64,000 bases of DNA from Prorocentrum cordatum (GCA_963575745.1 CAUYUJ010014596.1:47501-111500); one strand, 5' to 3'. Shown: positions 14,926-26,357, counted from the stretch's first letter. Translations and numbers: made by a program. Notes: a model not told the origin generated them from the sequence alone.

Positions 14926-15830
14926 TAGACGCTTCGCGTATCCCCACCCAGCCTTTCTGGGCACCCAATTCGACCTCCGACAGTCGGTTCACTTGGCTGC
15001 GGCCATCCTGGTACCTTCGCAGTAGTCCGGGGGCTTGCGCCCTTGCAGCGAATTCCCGTCCGCAACCGTCCCCGGTAGGATACCCTGGCTGCCTGCTGCC
15101 TCCGACGCTTTGCGTGCGTGCACCCTGGCAGTATTGGTATCCAGCCCACCGCCAGTTTTTTCCACTCGCCGGCCCGCCGCCGAGGAGTTGCGTGAGGCCC
15201 CGGCCCACCGGTTTAGGTTTAATTCGTCTTTGCGCGTCCCGCTCTGACTGGACTCGCCGCTGGCGCGCTCGCCTGCGGCCGCTGACAAGAAGTATCCCCA
15301 CCAACCCTTCCAGAAACGATGTCCAGGGGAGTTCAGGTATTCAGGGAAGTGCGAGAGCAAACTGGGGGACAGCCGAATCGTGCAAAGGAGGGAGGAGAAG
15401 GAGGAGGCTGAATGGATGGATGAGGGTGTGGGGGGGGGGAAGGGATATGATATGAGGAGGAGGAGGAAGAGAAGGAATAGGCGGAGGAAGGGGGAGCAGG
15501 AGGAGGAGGGCTATCAAAAAGGGCCAGAGGTTTTTTGGATGCCTCTCGGAGCCTCTTGGGGTATCCCTTGGGCGCTTCTTGGTGGCCTCTTGGGGCGTTT
15601 GGGGGGTCTCTTCGCGGTCCTGGGGGTCCGCTTGGGGTCCTCTTGGGGGCCTCTTTGAGGCCTCTTGGGGCCATGTTGGGGCCATCTTGGGACCTCTTGG
15701 GGCCTCGTGGGTGTTTTTTGGGGACCATTTTGGAGGACATCGATCAAAGAGAAAGGAGTTCCTTTCAGTCCTGCTCCCCCCCAAGAGGCCAAAATGGAGC
15801 TAACACCGCCGTACAACCAATGATTGTGGT
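14926..15830 (+). repeat. composite dispersed repeat ending in CTTGGGG blocks
   Basis: This begins attctagacgcttcgcgtatcccc, the same block as at 26454 and, inverted, 29516. At 15289-15360 the block tatccccaccaacccttccag, then aaacgatgtccaggggagt, parallels 26470-26530. Then come a purine-rich tract (15380-15510) and tandem decamer-like units of gcctcttgggg (15541-15715), ending ccaagaggccaaaatgg. The same order (box, purine tract, CTTGGGG units, ccaagaggccaaaat) builds each arm of the palindrome at 26.45-29.52 kb, so this is a solo relative of that arm. Confidence 0.7.
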
Positions 15831-16001
15831 TTCCTCGCCGAGTCCGTTTGGGGCGCTCTAATTACCCGCGACCAGCTCCGTCCATGTCCAGGGGAAGGAG
15901 TATGGGGGAGGGGTCAAGCTACCCACCCGCCCGCAAGTCGTCTAGCTCATTCCCACCCGTCCCCCCCTACACATCAGTAGCACCCGAGCCTCACGACGCG
16001 G

Positions 16002-16709
16002 TTGCACATCACGGCATCGCCTGCGCGCCTGGGGCACTGGAGCAAGTGGTTCGACAACTCGTTCCTCTTGCAGCTGGATGCGGCCCAGAGCTACTTCCAA
16101 CAGCGCGGGATGGGCCCGCGCCAGGCGGCGCTGGCAGCGGGCACGTCCGACCCGGCATACTTGAAGAAAGCGTGGCAGTGCACGTGCGTGCGCATGATCG
16201 AACCCGACAGGGCCGCGCCCCTGGCACGCTTCTTGCGGCATCGGCTGTCGCGCTGGTCCTGTGGCCTGTCAGTGGAAGAGATGGCCGGCCGCGCATTGAG
16301 CTTATACCCCGCCGTGGCAGGGCGAGTGCCCCCGCGGGCGCTGGCCGCGTGCTTGCGGACGCTCTGGAACGGCTGGGTCACCGCCCCGCGGTTTCAGCAG
16401 CGCGCGGGATGCTACTTCGGGTGCGCGGGCGGCGAGGACTCCGTGGAACACTACGCCGATTGCCCTTGCATCGCCGCGGCGGCGGCCGATTTGCTGGGGT
16501 TGCCCTGGCCAGCATCGCGGGAGGCGCGGCTCGCAAGGTTCTTGATCCTGGCGCCGCCCCACAGCGAGCAGACGGCCCCCGAGCTGCGGCGCCGGGCGCT
16601 TCTGACGGCCAGCGTATACCTGACCCATTGTCGGTGCAGGCACGTACCAGGCCGCAGCCCCGCTGCCTGCGTGAACGCGCTACGGGTGACAATCCAGCAA
16701 CTTCTTTAA
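16002..16709 (+). pseudogene. 3' end of a non-LTR retrotransposon ORF (CCHC zinc knuckle region)
   Basis: A 235-codon frame of good codon quality ends in a stop at 16709. Residues near 139-156 read CYFGCAGGEDSVEHYADC, the C-x3-C-x8-H-x4-C knuckle found at the C-terminus of many LINE-type ORF2 proteins after the reverse transcriptase. Upstream RLSRWSCGLSVEEMAGRAL and ALRTLWNGW-like text suits the region between RT and the knuckle. No RT motif is found upstream in frame and the frame opens without a clear start, so this is a 5'-truncated insertion, the usual LINE outcome. The simple repeats just downstream (16805 on) may be part of its 3' UTR or older DNA. Confidence 0.6.
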
Positions 16710-16804
16710 TGCCAGCGCCGCCTCTGTTTCTTGTTCTGTTGTCCGCTCCCCCTGTTTCCGTTCGCCTTCCCTCCGCCTCGCCTCTCTTCTTTTGTTTCGT
16801 GTGC

Positions 16805-17460
16805 CGTTCCGTCGATCCGAGCAGGCAGGTCTGTTCAGGGCCGCGAGCACCACCCAGAGCGTTCGGCTCGAGTGTGCAGTCTCCGTCCTCCTCCTCCTCC
16901 TCCTCATCCTCCTCCTCTCGCCCCCTCCGAATCGTGACTCCGATCTGTGGATCCGAGCCGGCTGGTGTGTCCGTGGCTGTGGAGGCCCCGAGCGCTCCAC
17001 TTGAGCGTGCCGTCGTCCCCTCCCCCTCTTTCCTTCCTCCCTCCGCTTCGTCCGTCTCCCTCCGAATCGTGGTGCCGATCGGTGGCTCCGAGCCGGCATG
17101 TCCATCCGCGGCTGTGGAGGCCCAGTGCGCTCGACTCGAGCGTGCAGTCCCCTCCTCTTCTCCTGTCCTCCGTCCTCCTGCCCCGTCCCCGTTCCTCCGA
17201 ATAGTGGTGCCGATCTGCGGATCCGAGCCGGCAGGTGTGTCCGTGGCTGTGGAGGCCCCGAGCGCTTTCTTCGAGCGTGCAGTCGCCCCCTCCCCCTCTT
17301 TCCTCGTCCTCCGCCTCCTCCCTCCGCTTCGCCCCTTTCCTTCCGAATCGTGGTGCCGATCGGTGGCTCCGAGCCGGCAGGTCCATCCGCGGCTGTGGAG
17401 GCCCAGTGCTTTCGACTCGAGCGTGCGGTCCCCTCCTCTTCTCCTTTCCTTCCCGCCTTC
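16805..17460 (+). repeat. five tandem units of ~135-144 bp
   Basis: The marker gg(a/c)tccgagc(c/a)ggc(a/t)g occurs near 16815, 16949, 17082, 17216 and 17360. Each is followed by tccgtggctgtggaggcccc-type sequence, a ctcgagcgtgcagtc box and a pyrimidine-rich tail. It reads open in several frames on both strands, which explains the long frames here. Confidence 0.85.
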
Positions 17461-18419
17461 TCCTCTTCCTCGCCCAGGGACGTGGCACGGAGTGCGCCGG
17501 GATGGCCGCTCCTGTGCGAAGAATTGGCGCGTGCGCCGGCTGCACGCGGGGGTGGGCCACTGACGTGCCGCCCGGTCTTGTCGGCCGCTCCCTTGAGGGA
17601 GTTGTTGCTGGCCCGCGCTGCCTTCGCTGGCTTGCCACCTCCACGCGGCACGTCCGTGTGGACAGCCTCATCCACGATTTAGTGTATCAGTTGCAACCGG
17701 GGTGCAGCCCTTTGCCTTGCCAGCCTCACGCTGTTGGGACTTTCTTGCGCGCACTTTATAGTTCTGAGTGCTTGATTCGTAGATCATCCGAGCTGGGCTG
17801 ATCTAGAGACTTCATAGTTTGTCCGGTTTATCCCCCTCCTCCGCTCGCTTCTCCCCGCCCCGCTTCCAATTCGAGCTCGATTGGTTTTCAATGTTGGATG
17901 GAAATGCGAGGTGCTTCCGTGCTCCAAGGATCATTGTTTTTTGCCGTTGGCGCGAATTCGCTGGGTGCGTGTTACATCCTTCTCCTCCTCCTCCTTCTCC
18001 CTTTCCCCCTTCCCCCCCCCTGGTTGTGGTGACGTTTGCCCAGCCGGCCAGTAGTGAACACTGCCGCTGCGTGGGGACTGGGTGATAGCCCCCGTGAGGG
18101 GCAGCAGATTTCTTCGCCAACCTTCCGTCAACGATTTTGCCGCCGCTGTGTGTGATTTATAGATTGGGCTGACCAGGCCCAAAGGGATATCCACACAGCG
18201 CCGTTGTCTTAGTGTACGGCGCAGCTTCCACACGGGCACGGTGTGCGTAGCTGGACCCACGGGCACGGTGGGGGCCGCGTCGAGGTTTTTTCTGGTTCCC
18301 GAGCCGGAGTGGGCTGGATTATGGCGCTGCGCATCAATAGCAACAAAAAAAACGTAACACCCGAGCCTGAGCTTGTTCAGCGGTCGTTTGTGGATGGACA
18401 GCTACTTGGAAACAAAGCC
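17461..18419. other. no gene recognised
   Basis: A frame at 17235-17801 continues past the repeat with CTRGW and CLRWLATSTRHV text but no identifiable domain. A pyrimidine-rich tract lies at 17975-18025. The stretch from 18130 to 18300 shows nothing notable. Confidence 0.4.
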
Positions 18420-18612
18420 GACCCCAGGTGCGCGACGCTGGGGCGAGGTGCGCCACGCGTGCCAGGGGCGCCACGCGCGCCAGGCACCCCTGGGGCCCGA
18501 GCGTGCCAGGCACGCCTGGTGCGCCAGATGCGCCACGTGTTCCGAGTGCGCCAGGTGCGCCGCGTTCGGGGCACGTGCAGAGTGCGTCAGGTGCGCCTGC
18601 GCACGTGACAGC
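18420..18612 (+). repeat. minisatellite of GCGCCAGGC-like units
   Basis: Short units built from gtgcgccaggcgc / ccacgcgtgccaggc are arranged head to tail with many substitutions. They read as GAPGTRGAPR-like peptides in all frames, so the small frames here are artefacts. Confidence 0.7.
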
Positions 18613-19111
18613 ACACATCGGGAAACATGTCGGCCCCCGCCGTCCTGGTCGAAAACCGATGACCATTATTGTGTCTGGTGGGCGTGCGCACACCAGGCCA
18701 CGCGCCACCACGCCCGCCGACCCTGTCAAAACCACTTGGCAGTGATCGCGGGATGGCCGCGCACGGCCCAGATTTAGTCGCGAGGTGCCTTTTGAATTGT
18801 TTTTTGTCAAGGATGGTAACCCTGCGCGCAGCAGGGAATATGCTGATACCCCCGCCGTCCTTGTCAACAACAATGCGAAGGGTTCGTGGGCCTCGCGAAC
18901 ATGACTCAAGAATGTGCCCCAAAGTGTAGTAAGGGATGTTTGGGGGGGGGGCGTATCGGGTTGGCCGCGCATGCTCCACATGTGGAGGCAGAGTGCGGTT
19001 TGTAATGTTTGTTGACAAGCATGGTGGGGGGCGGTTCGGCATGGTGTTGGCATGATGCTTTGTTGGCCCCCAGTCGCCTGGGGGAGGGGGTGTATACTAA
19101 TAAGGAACAGT

Positions 19112-19197
19112 GATGAAGCCCTCCCCGAAGGGGAAGAGGGAGGGGTGGAAAAATAAACGCCCTGAACAACCTACGCCCAGAGGGCTGGTGGGATTCA
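19112..19197 (+). repeat. dispersed repeat shared with the centre of the 28-kb palindrome
   Basis: The blocks ccctccccgaaggggaaga(g)gg and cctacgcccagagggctggtg followed by ggatt correspond to 27889-27964 and to the inverted copy at 28014-28100. The cccctccccgaaggggaa block can itself form a hairpin. Confidence 0.75.
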
Positions 19198-19269
19198 TGC
19201 GCATGGTCGCACAGGGCAGGACAATAGAGGCAAGACGTATGCCGAACGGAGTTCAGTTGCTCAATCGTC

Positions 19270-19815
19270 GTCTCTTCTCTCCGACAGAATTTTTGTCCGA
19301 AAACAGCGGTGCGGCCTCATTCGCCAGATCTGCACGTCTACGCCTACTTGGTCGCTTGGCGTGTGGACTTACAACCAGAGTGCTGCCCACAAACTGCGCG
19401 CAGTCCAAATAGGGGCTATGCTGAAATACATCCGTGTTCCACGATTCCTTGCGGAAGCTGATGAACATTATTGTCGTCGACAAAAGGCTTATTTTGACGC
19501 ACATCCGGGGCGAAAGCGACTCCATTGATTTGGATGTGGTGGCCGTCCGGCGTGCTTACCAGTACTCCGAGCACGCGGGTCGGCGTATGGACAATTGCCC
19601 AGATTCGTTGGTATGCCAGGTCTTCACATGGAATAGCCATCATGAGAGTCGTTTGAATCTGTACGCAGCATTTGATAGGCAGGGCCATGGCCGATTTTCT
19701 CCATGGCATTACGAAGCTCAAGTGGCATCGTTCTTCTTTCAAATATATCACACGTATTGGAAGACAGTTGTATTGAACCGAAGTGTGTGGAAACAGTTAC
19801 GAGCCTGAGTGGCTA
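19270..19815 (+). pseudogene. decayed LINE C-terminal fragment
   Basis: Read in shifting frames, the sequence gives GVWTYNQSAAHKLRAVQIGA, then MLKYIRVPRF and EADEHYCRRQKAYFDAHPGR. The WTY...LR..Q..ML..I..PR order resembles the segment after the RT thumb in dinoflagellate LINE proteins. Frames change several times and no catalytic motif remains. Assignment is by resemblance only. Confidence 0.35.
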
Positions 19816-20844
19816 GAACACGTTCGGAGCTTTTGGACTGAATGCAATGTTAAATATCTTGCCTCGACTGCTGGGGCCGCTGGAGGCTGAAGCTCTCGTT
19901 CAGCGGTCAACAAACAAAACAACCAACAGCATCCGTCGCCCCAGCAGGGCGAGGTTTCGCTGCCGTTCATCGCCATCCTCCATCCGCCCCTCGTCCTCGT
20001 CCTTATCAGCCACCTCGTACGCTCTGCCTCCATCTCCTCCAACTGGCACATACGCTTCCCTCGTACTGCCTGCCCCTCATTTGCTTGCCATGCCTATTCT
20101 TCTTCGTACCTCCTCGTTATCCGTTGTTGCTTGCTCCTCATTGTTCCTCCCTCCGGGCTGTTCCTCCCTCGTGCTCCCGCCCGGGTCGCAGGAGCAGTCG
20201 CACTCGGGCAGCAATCCGAGGCGCGCGCGCTCCCGTTGGAGCAGAATTACCGCGGAGCAGCTGCAGAACAAAAAGGATGAGAAATGCACGATCGCCTCGA
20301 GGGGGGAGTGAGGAGCTGCGACAGGCCAGAAGGGTAAAGAGGAGGAGGAGGAAGAGCAGGCAGGCCATAAGGGGAGAGGGGGGCGGAGGTAGTGGGAGGG
20401 ATGGGAGAAGGGAGAAGGGGACTGGGGAAGAACAGGGGTCAGCGGGCAGGGGACAGAGAGGCGCAGAGCAGAGGGCGTGAGGCCCGCTCCCACCACGATG
20501 CGTGCAGCACGCGAGGGGCTGCCGCTGCCAGGGCTGCCCATGGGGGCGGTTGAGTCAAATTCCCGTTCATGTCCGCCTCCTCCGCATAACAGTTCTCTTT
20601 CTCTTCGTCGAGACATTGGGAGTATGCCTGTGCAAATGCCCAAGACCTCGAACGCACGCACAAGGCTGCGAGCACGTGTTACATACAGCATGTTTACACC
20701 CAGCATGTGTTTCCTTCATTCGAGCGTTTGGCCGCGATTCCATGTGTCTCCCATCCTTCAAATATGTATCCAACTGCGTTTACAGTACATCCTTGTTCGG
20801 CCCTGTTCGATTGGCAATGACGGGCATTGTGTTGAGATCGCGAG

Positions 20845-21025
20845 AGGGAGAGAGAGAGAGAGAGAGCGAGAGAGAAACAGAGAATCAGAGAGAGAGAGAG
20901 AGATGGAAACAGAGAAAGAGCGAGAGAGAGAGAGAGCGAGAGAGAGGCAGAGAGAGAGAGAGAGATAGGGAGGGGGGCAGCGAACGAGGGAGCAAGAGAG
21001 AGAGAGAGAGAAACAGAGAAGGCTG
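20845..21025 (+). repeat. interrupted (GA)n tract
   Basis: GAGAGA runs are broken by aaacag, atcaga, gcgaga and a gggaggggggcagcg spacer. A similar interrupted tract occurs at 30537-30640. Confidence 0.9.
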
Positions 21026-21308
21026 TGTAGGAGTTATCCCGCAGGCTCGGGCCGCTGGGCGACTCTCAGGCCACGAAGGAAAAGAAAGGTAAGAAGGACA
21101 CATTGTTCTTGCCCAGCGGCCTGCTGATGGCAGCAGAAAGGGGATTAGATGGATGGATGATGCCCGTGCGGTGGTTTGTTTGAGGCAGTCTTTGCATGCG
21201 GATGTTTTGGTTACCGCGTTTCACGGAAAGTTCCAGAGCGCTCTTGTTGAGTGAGTCTTTTTGGAAGCTCTGTTTGGCATGCATAGTGGCCTTGTTGCAC
21301 ATTTGCAC

Positions 21309-21400
21309 AGGCTACTAAAGGCCGCGAAAGGCCACCAAAGGTCGCCAAAGGCCACTAAGGGCCGCTAAAAGGCCACTGAAGGCCACTAGAGGCCGCAACT
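21309..21400 (+). repeat. AAGGCCACTA minisatellite
   Basis: About seven units of 12-13 bases of the form ggcc(a/g)c(t/c/g)(a/g)aa. A single unit-like ggccactagaggccac also occurs near 60578-60593. Confidence 0.8.
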
Positions 21401-22599
21401 AATACACTGAAGGCAGCTAAAGACATCACAGCAACTGAGCAGAGGCAGTGTCTGCTAGAATGAGCTTCTAACAAAAGACTCGCCGAGCTCTTGACGCCAG
21501 TGGTACCCCATAAGTCATGCATCCTCTGGCCGATTCCTTCGCCGCCGAAGCATCCGGGCTCCGGTTAGCGTCAGCTGCGTTTGCAGGGTTGCATGGGGCC
21601 GGCGACCTTTCCCAATTAGGATTCCTTGTTGTTTTCATGTGTACTGTGTACTACAGGTATTTGCTTTGATTTAGGCTCCGTCGGCAGCGACTGAAGATAT
21701 GTGTGTATGGAGCCGATCTTTGCGGTCAAGCCGAGCCCACATGAGGGTAATTACATTTGGGCCCGTCGGCTCTCAGAGATCCCTGTTCCAATTTGTACAG
21801 TCTGCTCGACTCCTGTGCACTCCTCGTTGTTGAAGCCAAACAAGGGGCCTGTGACAGACTGTGCGAGGACGGGACGCACGTTTCTTGCGCGCCGCGTTCG
21901 CGCTCAGCGTCGTATACCTTGGCACGCGAGGTTTTGCTTCGGCAGTCGGGATGTAGAGGCAGCCGCCTGCGCAGACGTGGTCCGACCGCCCGCTTCGCCT
22001 CCGCAGCTGGCAGGGCATGCACACTTCGTTGAGACCATGAGAGGGCTCAAGGGGCGCCGACGTACTACCATCTCCCGTATAGATTTCGTCTCCGACCCCC
22101 GCGCCGTCGCCGTCGTCGGCGGCCCCGTCATCGCCGGTCGTCGCTGTCGGCTGTAACCTCCCTCCCCCCACTGCATTCCCCCCCCCGCCCCCCCTTGCAC
22201 CGGGAAGGGGACGGGGGAGGGGAATTGATACCCCCCCATCCCTCGATCCGGCGGGGGGGGGGTGGCCAGGGACATCGCCCCCCCCGCCCAAGCTCACGCG
22301 AAAAGCGCTCCGTCGCATTTCAGGACACGCATGTTTGCGTGCGATTTGTCCCCACCGCACTGCCGTCTCCCCTTCCCTCCCTTTTCCCTCCTCCGTCCTC
22401 CCCTGGCCTTCCCTGCTCCTGCGCCTGCCGTTGCTCCAGCAGTATTTCCATACAGACATGTCGCAATGACGACGCTCAGAAGCCTCCGAGTAGCACGGCT
22501 GGTGTGATCACTTGACTTCCGCGAGCAGGAGGTTTCGAGCTAAACGGTATTTTGGCGATTTCGTGGAGCGCTTTCGTTTAGCTCCAGCGCTGTCCTAGA

Positions 22600-22925
22600 G
22601 CAGCATTGCCTAAGCCTGCCCTTGCTCCTCCTCCTTCGTCATGCCGTCTCCCCCCCTCTTCCTCCCTCCTCCGCCCTCCCCTGGCCCCCCTCGTCCCTCC
22701 TGCGCCCTTCTCTGGCCCTTCCTGCTCGTCCTGCTCCTGCCGTCCTACTGCCTATCCCTCCGCCGCCTCCTCGGCCTCGTGCTCCTCCTTCTTCATCGTG
22801 CCGTCTCTCCCCCCCTCTTTCCTCCGCCCTCCCCTGGCCCGCCCTCCTGCTCCTCCTGCTTGCTCCTCCTGCTCATGCTGCTGCTTCTCCTTCTTCGTCG
22901 TGCCGTCTCTCCCCCCCGTCTCGGG
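22600..22925 (+). repeat. pyrimidine-rich tandem blocks
   Basis: Blocks of the form cgtcgtgccgtctctcccccc(c), then tcctccgccctcccctggcc and cctgctcctcctgc, repeat about three times (near 22636, 22796 and 22896). The opposite strand is purine-rich. Frames here encode Pro/Ser/Leu-rich peptides and are not credible genes. Confidence 0.7.
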
Positions 22926-23043
22926 TCCTTCCGGCAAAGCGACCTCGCTTCATTTGTTGTTTCATTTCCGCGCTTCCGGCTCTTCCACAATGGCGCTCCC
23001 GTCTCATCGTTTGTTCCATTTGCGCGTTCTCGGCCAATTTGGA

Positions 23044-23118
23044 GAGGAGATCTACGCTATGGCGAGGGATGCGAGGGACGGGTATGACGTCAGAAATGAC
23101 GCGAGCGAGCCCAGGCCC
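23044..23118 (+). repeat. intron-like dispersed repeat, copy 1 (diverged)
   Basis: gatctacgctatggcgaggg is followed by acgggtatgacgtcagaaat and gacgcgagcgagccc, then a C/T-rich run. It matches the copies at 24767, 25364 and (inverted) 52915-52990. All are followed by pyrimidine-rich sequence. Confidence 0.6.
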
Positions 23119-23339
23119 CCCCCTCTTCCCTCCGCCCCCCCCTGGCCCTCCTGCTCCTGCCGTCCTCCCGTCCTCCCTGCCGTCCTCCGGCCCATTCGCC
23201 GCCGCGTCGGCCAGTGTGCAGAGCCCATGTCCTTTTTCAGGTTGTCCGTCACATGGTGAGTTCACCCTGGGGGTAAAGGTCATCTACCTATACGACCACC
23301 CTTCGGGTGATCAGGAGGTTGTGGTGGGGGGAGAAGGGG

Positions 23340-24065
23340 GGAACCAACATCTGACTCAATCGATCTCATTATCGATCGCACTCAACGGGACACCACAGAA
23401 CCACGGGACTCCACGGGACACTTGTCGAATTCATTATCGATCTCATTATCCATCTCACTTTTAAGGACACCGCGGGACACCTGTCGATCTCACTATCGGT
23501 CTCACTATCGATCTCACTGACGATCTCACTCAACGGGACACCATAGGACACCACGGGACACCGGCACACCACATCGGTCTCACTATCGATCTCACTCAAC
23601 GGGACACCACAGAACCACGGGACACCACGGGACACTTGTCGAATTCATTATCGATCTCATTATCCATCTCACTTCTAAGGACACCACGGGACACCGCGGG
23701 ACACCTGTCGATCTCACTATCGGTCTCACTATCGATCTCACTAACGATCTCACTCAACGGGACACCATAGGACACCACGGGACACCTCGGCACACCACAT
23801 CGATCTCACTATCGATCTCACTCAACGGGACACCACGGGACACCTGTCGATCTCACTATCGACCTCACTTTTTGGGACACCACGGGACACCTCGGGGCAC
23901 CACATCGATCTCACTATCGATCTCACGATCGATTTCACTCAACGGGACACCACGGGACACTACGGGACACCACGGGACACCTGTCGATCTCACTATCGAT
24001 CTCACTATCGATCTCGCTATCGATCTCATGATCCATCTCACTTTTTAGGACACCACGGGACACCA
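23340..24065 (+). repeat. GATCTCACTATC / ACGGGACACC satellite
   Basis: Two short modules alternate: gatctcactatc (12 bp, in runs) and gggacaccacgggacacc (9-10-bp sub-units). A higher-order unit beginning gaattcattatcgatctcat recurs near 23428 and 23641 (about 213 bp apart). Open frames here on the minus strand (EIDSEIDSEID-type) are artefacts of the period. Confidence 0.9.
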
Positions 24066-24440
24066 CGGGACGCCGCGGGACACCGCAAGCCACCGCCGGA
24101 TGGGCGGGCGGGGGAGAATCATTTGTCATGTTTTCGCCCTAGCAACGGCGGACGCCACGGGACACGACAGGACGATACCGCGGGACACCGCGAGCCACCG
24201 CCAGACGGGCGGGAGGGTGAGAATCATTTGTTTTGACTTCGCCCTAGCAACTGCGGACACCACGGGACACCATGGGACACCGCGGGACACCGCGGGCCAC
24301 CGCCGGACAGGCGGGAGGGGGAGAATTATTTGTCTTGACTTCGCCTTAGCAACGGCGGACACCACGGGACACCGCGGGACACCGCGGGCCACCACCAGAC
24401 GGAGATACATTTGTCTTGACTTCGCCCTAGCAACGGCGGG
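24066..24440 (+). repeat. ~104-bp tandem units (3.5 copies)
   Basis: The block gccaccgccggacgggcggg, then gagaatcatttgtcttgact and tcgccctagcaacggcggac, starts near 24089, 24192, 24296 and (shortened) 24386. The linkers are the same gggacaccgcggg units as the preceding satellite, so the two arrays are related. Confidence 0.85.
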
Positions 24441-24766
24441 TTCATTCCTCTCGCGCGCCCACGCAGCTTCGCCTCGCCCGCACGCACGACACGAAAGAAA
24501 CGAAGCGATTTCCCGGTCGGGGGTCTCCGTTCCACTGCGATCTTCCCCCCCAACCTCCGACAGTCAACCCGCATAGCATGGATGAGCAACTTTCCAAGGT
24601 TACCCTTCCATCCTTGCCCCTTCGGCTCATCCTTGACCGCTTTCGCTGACCGCGCCCCGCCTGCAAAGTGTCGACATGGCCTTCCAAGGCCCTTTCATCC
24701 TTCTCATGCGTGCTTATTCTACGGGCTGACTGTAGGGCACCCCGGCTGTCGGACAGAAACGAATTC

Positions 24767-24826
24767 AGCGCAACGGGAAGGGATGGGTGGAAGGGGCGGG
24801 ATGTCAGAAATGGCGCGAGCGCGCCT
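24767..24826 (+). repeat. intron-like dispersed repeat, copy 2
   Basis: gaagggatgggtggaagggg is followed by cgggatgtcagaaatggcgc and gagcgcgcctag. A tttcttttctcctcc-type pyrimidine run begins within 25 bases downstream. Confidence 0.7.
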
Positions 24827-25363
24827 AGTTTGTATCCCCTTTTCTTTCTCCTCCCCGCCCCCTGCCTCTCTACAACTACACATTATGAATACAAGTTTCC
24901 TCTCTCCTCTGACTCCGTCCGGAAGATAGTGGGTTCTCTCGGAGTGTTGTTTCTTAGAATACAAGATGGCAGGAGTGTATGTGTCGTGTGTGTTATACTC
25001 CTATAATTTTCGATGCGTCAGAGTTCGGATCGCCGAGCGTTGCTCCCATCGTTCAGAATGGCGCTCTCACCCCAGCGAGGGCCACTGTTCTGGATCCGAG
25101 TCTTTTTCATCGCTGTCGCCCCCCTCATTTCCCTCTCACTGCCTTCCCCTGGTCATTCTTCTCCTCTCGCTCCTTCCATTCCATCTCCTGCTGGTGCTGT
25201 TCGTCCTCGTCCTCCTTCCTCCTCTTCTTCCTCCTCATCCTCCTGCTCATCTGCCACCTCCTCCTCCAATGTATGCAGCTCCGCTTTTCCGATTGCGCGT
25301 GACACGATGGGGTCCCTTTTGGAACTCCAGCTCCGCTATGGCACGTGTCGGCGGATAAAGAAA

Positions 25364-25432
25364 AATCAGCGCCATGAGAAGGGATGGGTGGGAGGGGTAG
25401 GATGTCAGATTTGGTGCGAGCGCACCTGGCTT
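25364..25432 (+). repeat. intron-like dispersed repeat, copy 3, just upstream of an exon acceptor
   Basis: cagcgccatgagaagggatg is followed by ggtgggaggggtaggatgtc and agatttggtgcgagcgcacc. After it come about 55 bases of C/T-rich sequence and a ccgcag acceptor at 25490, so this copy lies inside the 3' part of an intron. Confidence 0.75.
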
Positions 25433-25490
25433 GCCACGCCCCCCTCTCCCCTCTTCTTTCACCCTCCCCTTCCCCCCCCCGCCTCCGCAG

Positions 25491-25674
25491 GACAAGAAGG
25501 AGAAGAAGGACAAGCGGCCCATGCTGGAGCCCGAAGACCCCGGGGACAGCCTGGACGAGCTCTCCGGAGGGCGCTCGGTCCGTCCAGGGTCCGCCGTCCC
25601 CAAGCTCGGCCTGGACATGCTCAACGGCGACAAGGACCTCAGCACGAGGCGGAGGAGGAGGAGGCGATCCGAAC
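25491..25674 (+). CDS. internal exon of an unidentified Lys/Arg-rich protein
   Basis: A strong acceptor (long C/T tract ending gcctccgcag at 25490) is followed by DKKEKKDKRPMLEPEDPGDS, then LDELSGGRSVRPGSAVPKLG and LDMLNGDKDLSTRRRRRRRS. Codons are of dinoflagellate type (G/C at third positions, AAG for Lys), unlike the surrounding simple repeats. A gtgagt donor candidate follows directly at 25675, giving an exon of about 184 bases. The peptide is charged and probably disordered: a basic start, an acidic/Pro middle and a terminal Arg run that could serve as a nuclear or nucleolar signal. No domain is recognised, and the neighbouring exons are not identified within the window. Confidence 0.5.
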
Positions 25675-26243
25675 GTAGTGAGTTGGAAGCCAGCGTGAAT
25701 TACATATTCGTGTTCGCTTGGCGGAGAACTTCTGCGCTTCCAGCGGCGCCCTGGAGGGAGAGCTGGAGGGGGAGGAAGGAGGGAGCTTGTGGCAGGGAAG
25801 AGTAGGTTATCCCTTCCCATTTCCTTCCTTTCCCTGTACCCTCGCTGCCCCTTGTCCCAGTTCAACAGTTTCCCCCATCACTCGCTATCACCGTCTGCTG
25901 TCCACAGTCAGACCGCGAATGTTGATGAGTACAACATGCACGCATAATGCCTAATGCAGGGCTTATAATTGCAGCAGTGCTGCAACATACGCTAGAATCG
26001 CTGCAGTCAGAAGGGAAATATGGAAGGAAAACAGAAGCGCGCGGATCACATGCCCTGACGAGCTTCACGCGAAGCAAGAGGAGTCCACGCTTCGCGACGT
26101 GACCTCCTGGCACCACCTGGATTCCGGGGTTCGTTGATTTCATGGTTGCCCGGCTTCGATTCGGTTCGATTCGGCGCGACCCGTTTGGCCGCTAGGTTCA
26201 AGCAGTGGCGAAGCGTCCTGGCGTGCCTATAGGCCCACCAAAT

Positions 26244-26357
26244 AATGTTCTAAGAACCTTTTTGTGGTTTCAGCAACATGTTCTGAGAACCGGGACTGTC
26301 TTATCCTAGTACATCGGGCTTATGTTCTAAGAGCATTGTTCTTGTTCTTAGAACATT
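26244..26357. repeat. MITE-like unit with 14-bp inverted ends and internal palindromes
   Basis: aatgttctaagaac (26244-26257) and gttcttagaacatt (26344-26357) are exact reverse complements. Two related near-palindromes lie between them: gttctgagaac (26280-26290) and gttctaagagc (26324-26334). At 114 bp it could be a very small non-autonomous element or a multi-site binding region. No target duplication was confirmed. Confidence 0.45.

Noticed and set aside
23369-24129. EIDSEID-type minus-strand frames
   Set aside because: They are products of the 12-bp GATCTCACTATC satellite.
23340-24440. Possible CRISPR array (short direct repeats)
   Set aside because: Repeats are contiguous satellites with no unique spacers of constant length, and the genome is eukaryotic.
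26150-26205. tRNA-like B box (ggttcgattcgg)
   Set aside because: No A box at the right distance and no cloverleaf could be drawn; the motif is part of a local gattcggttcgattcgg duplication.
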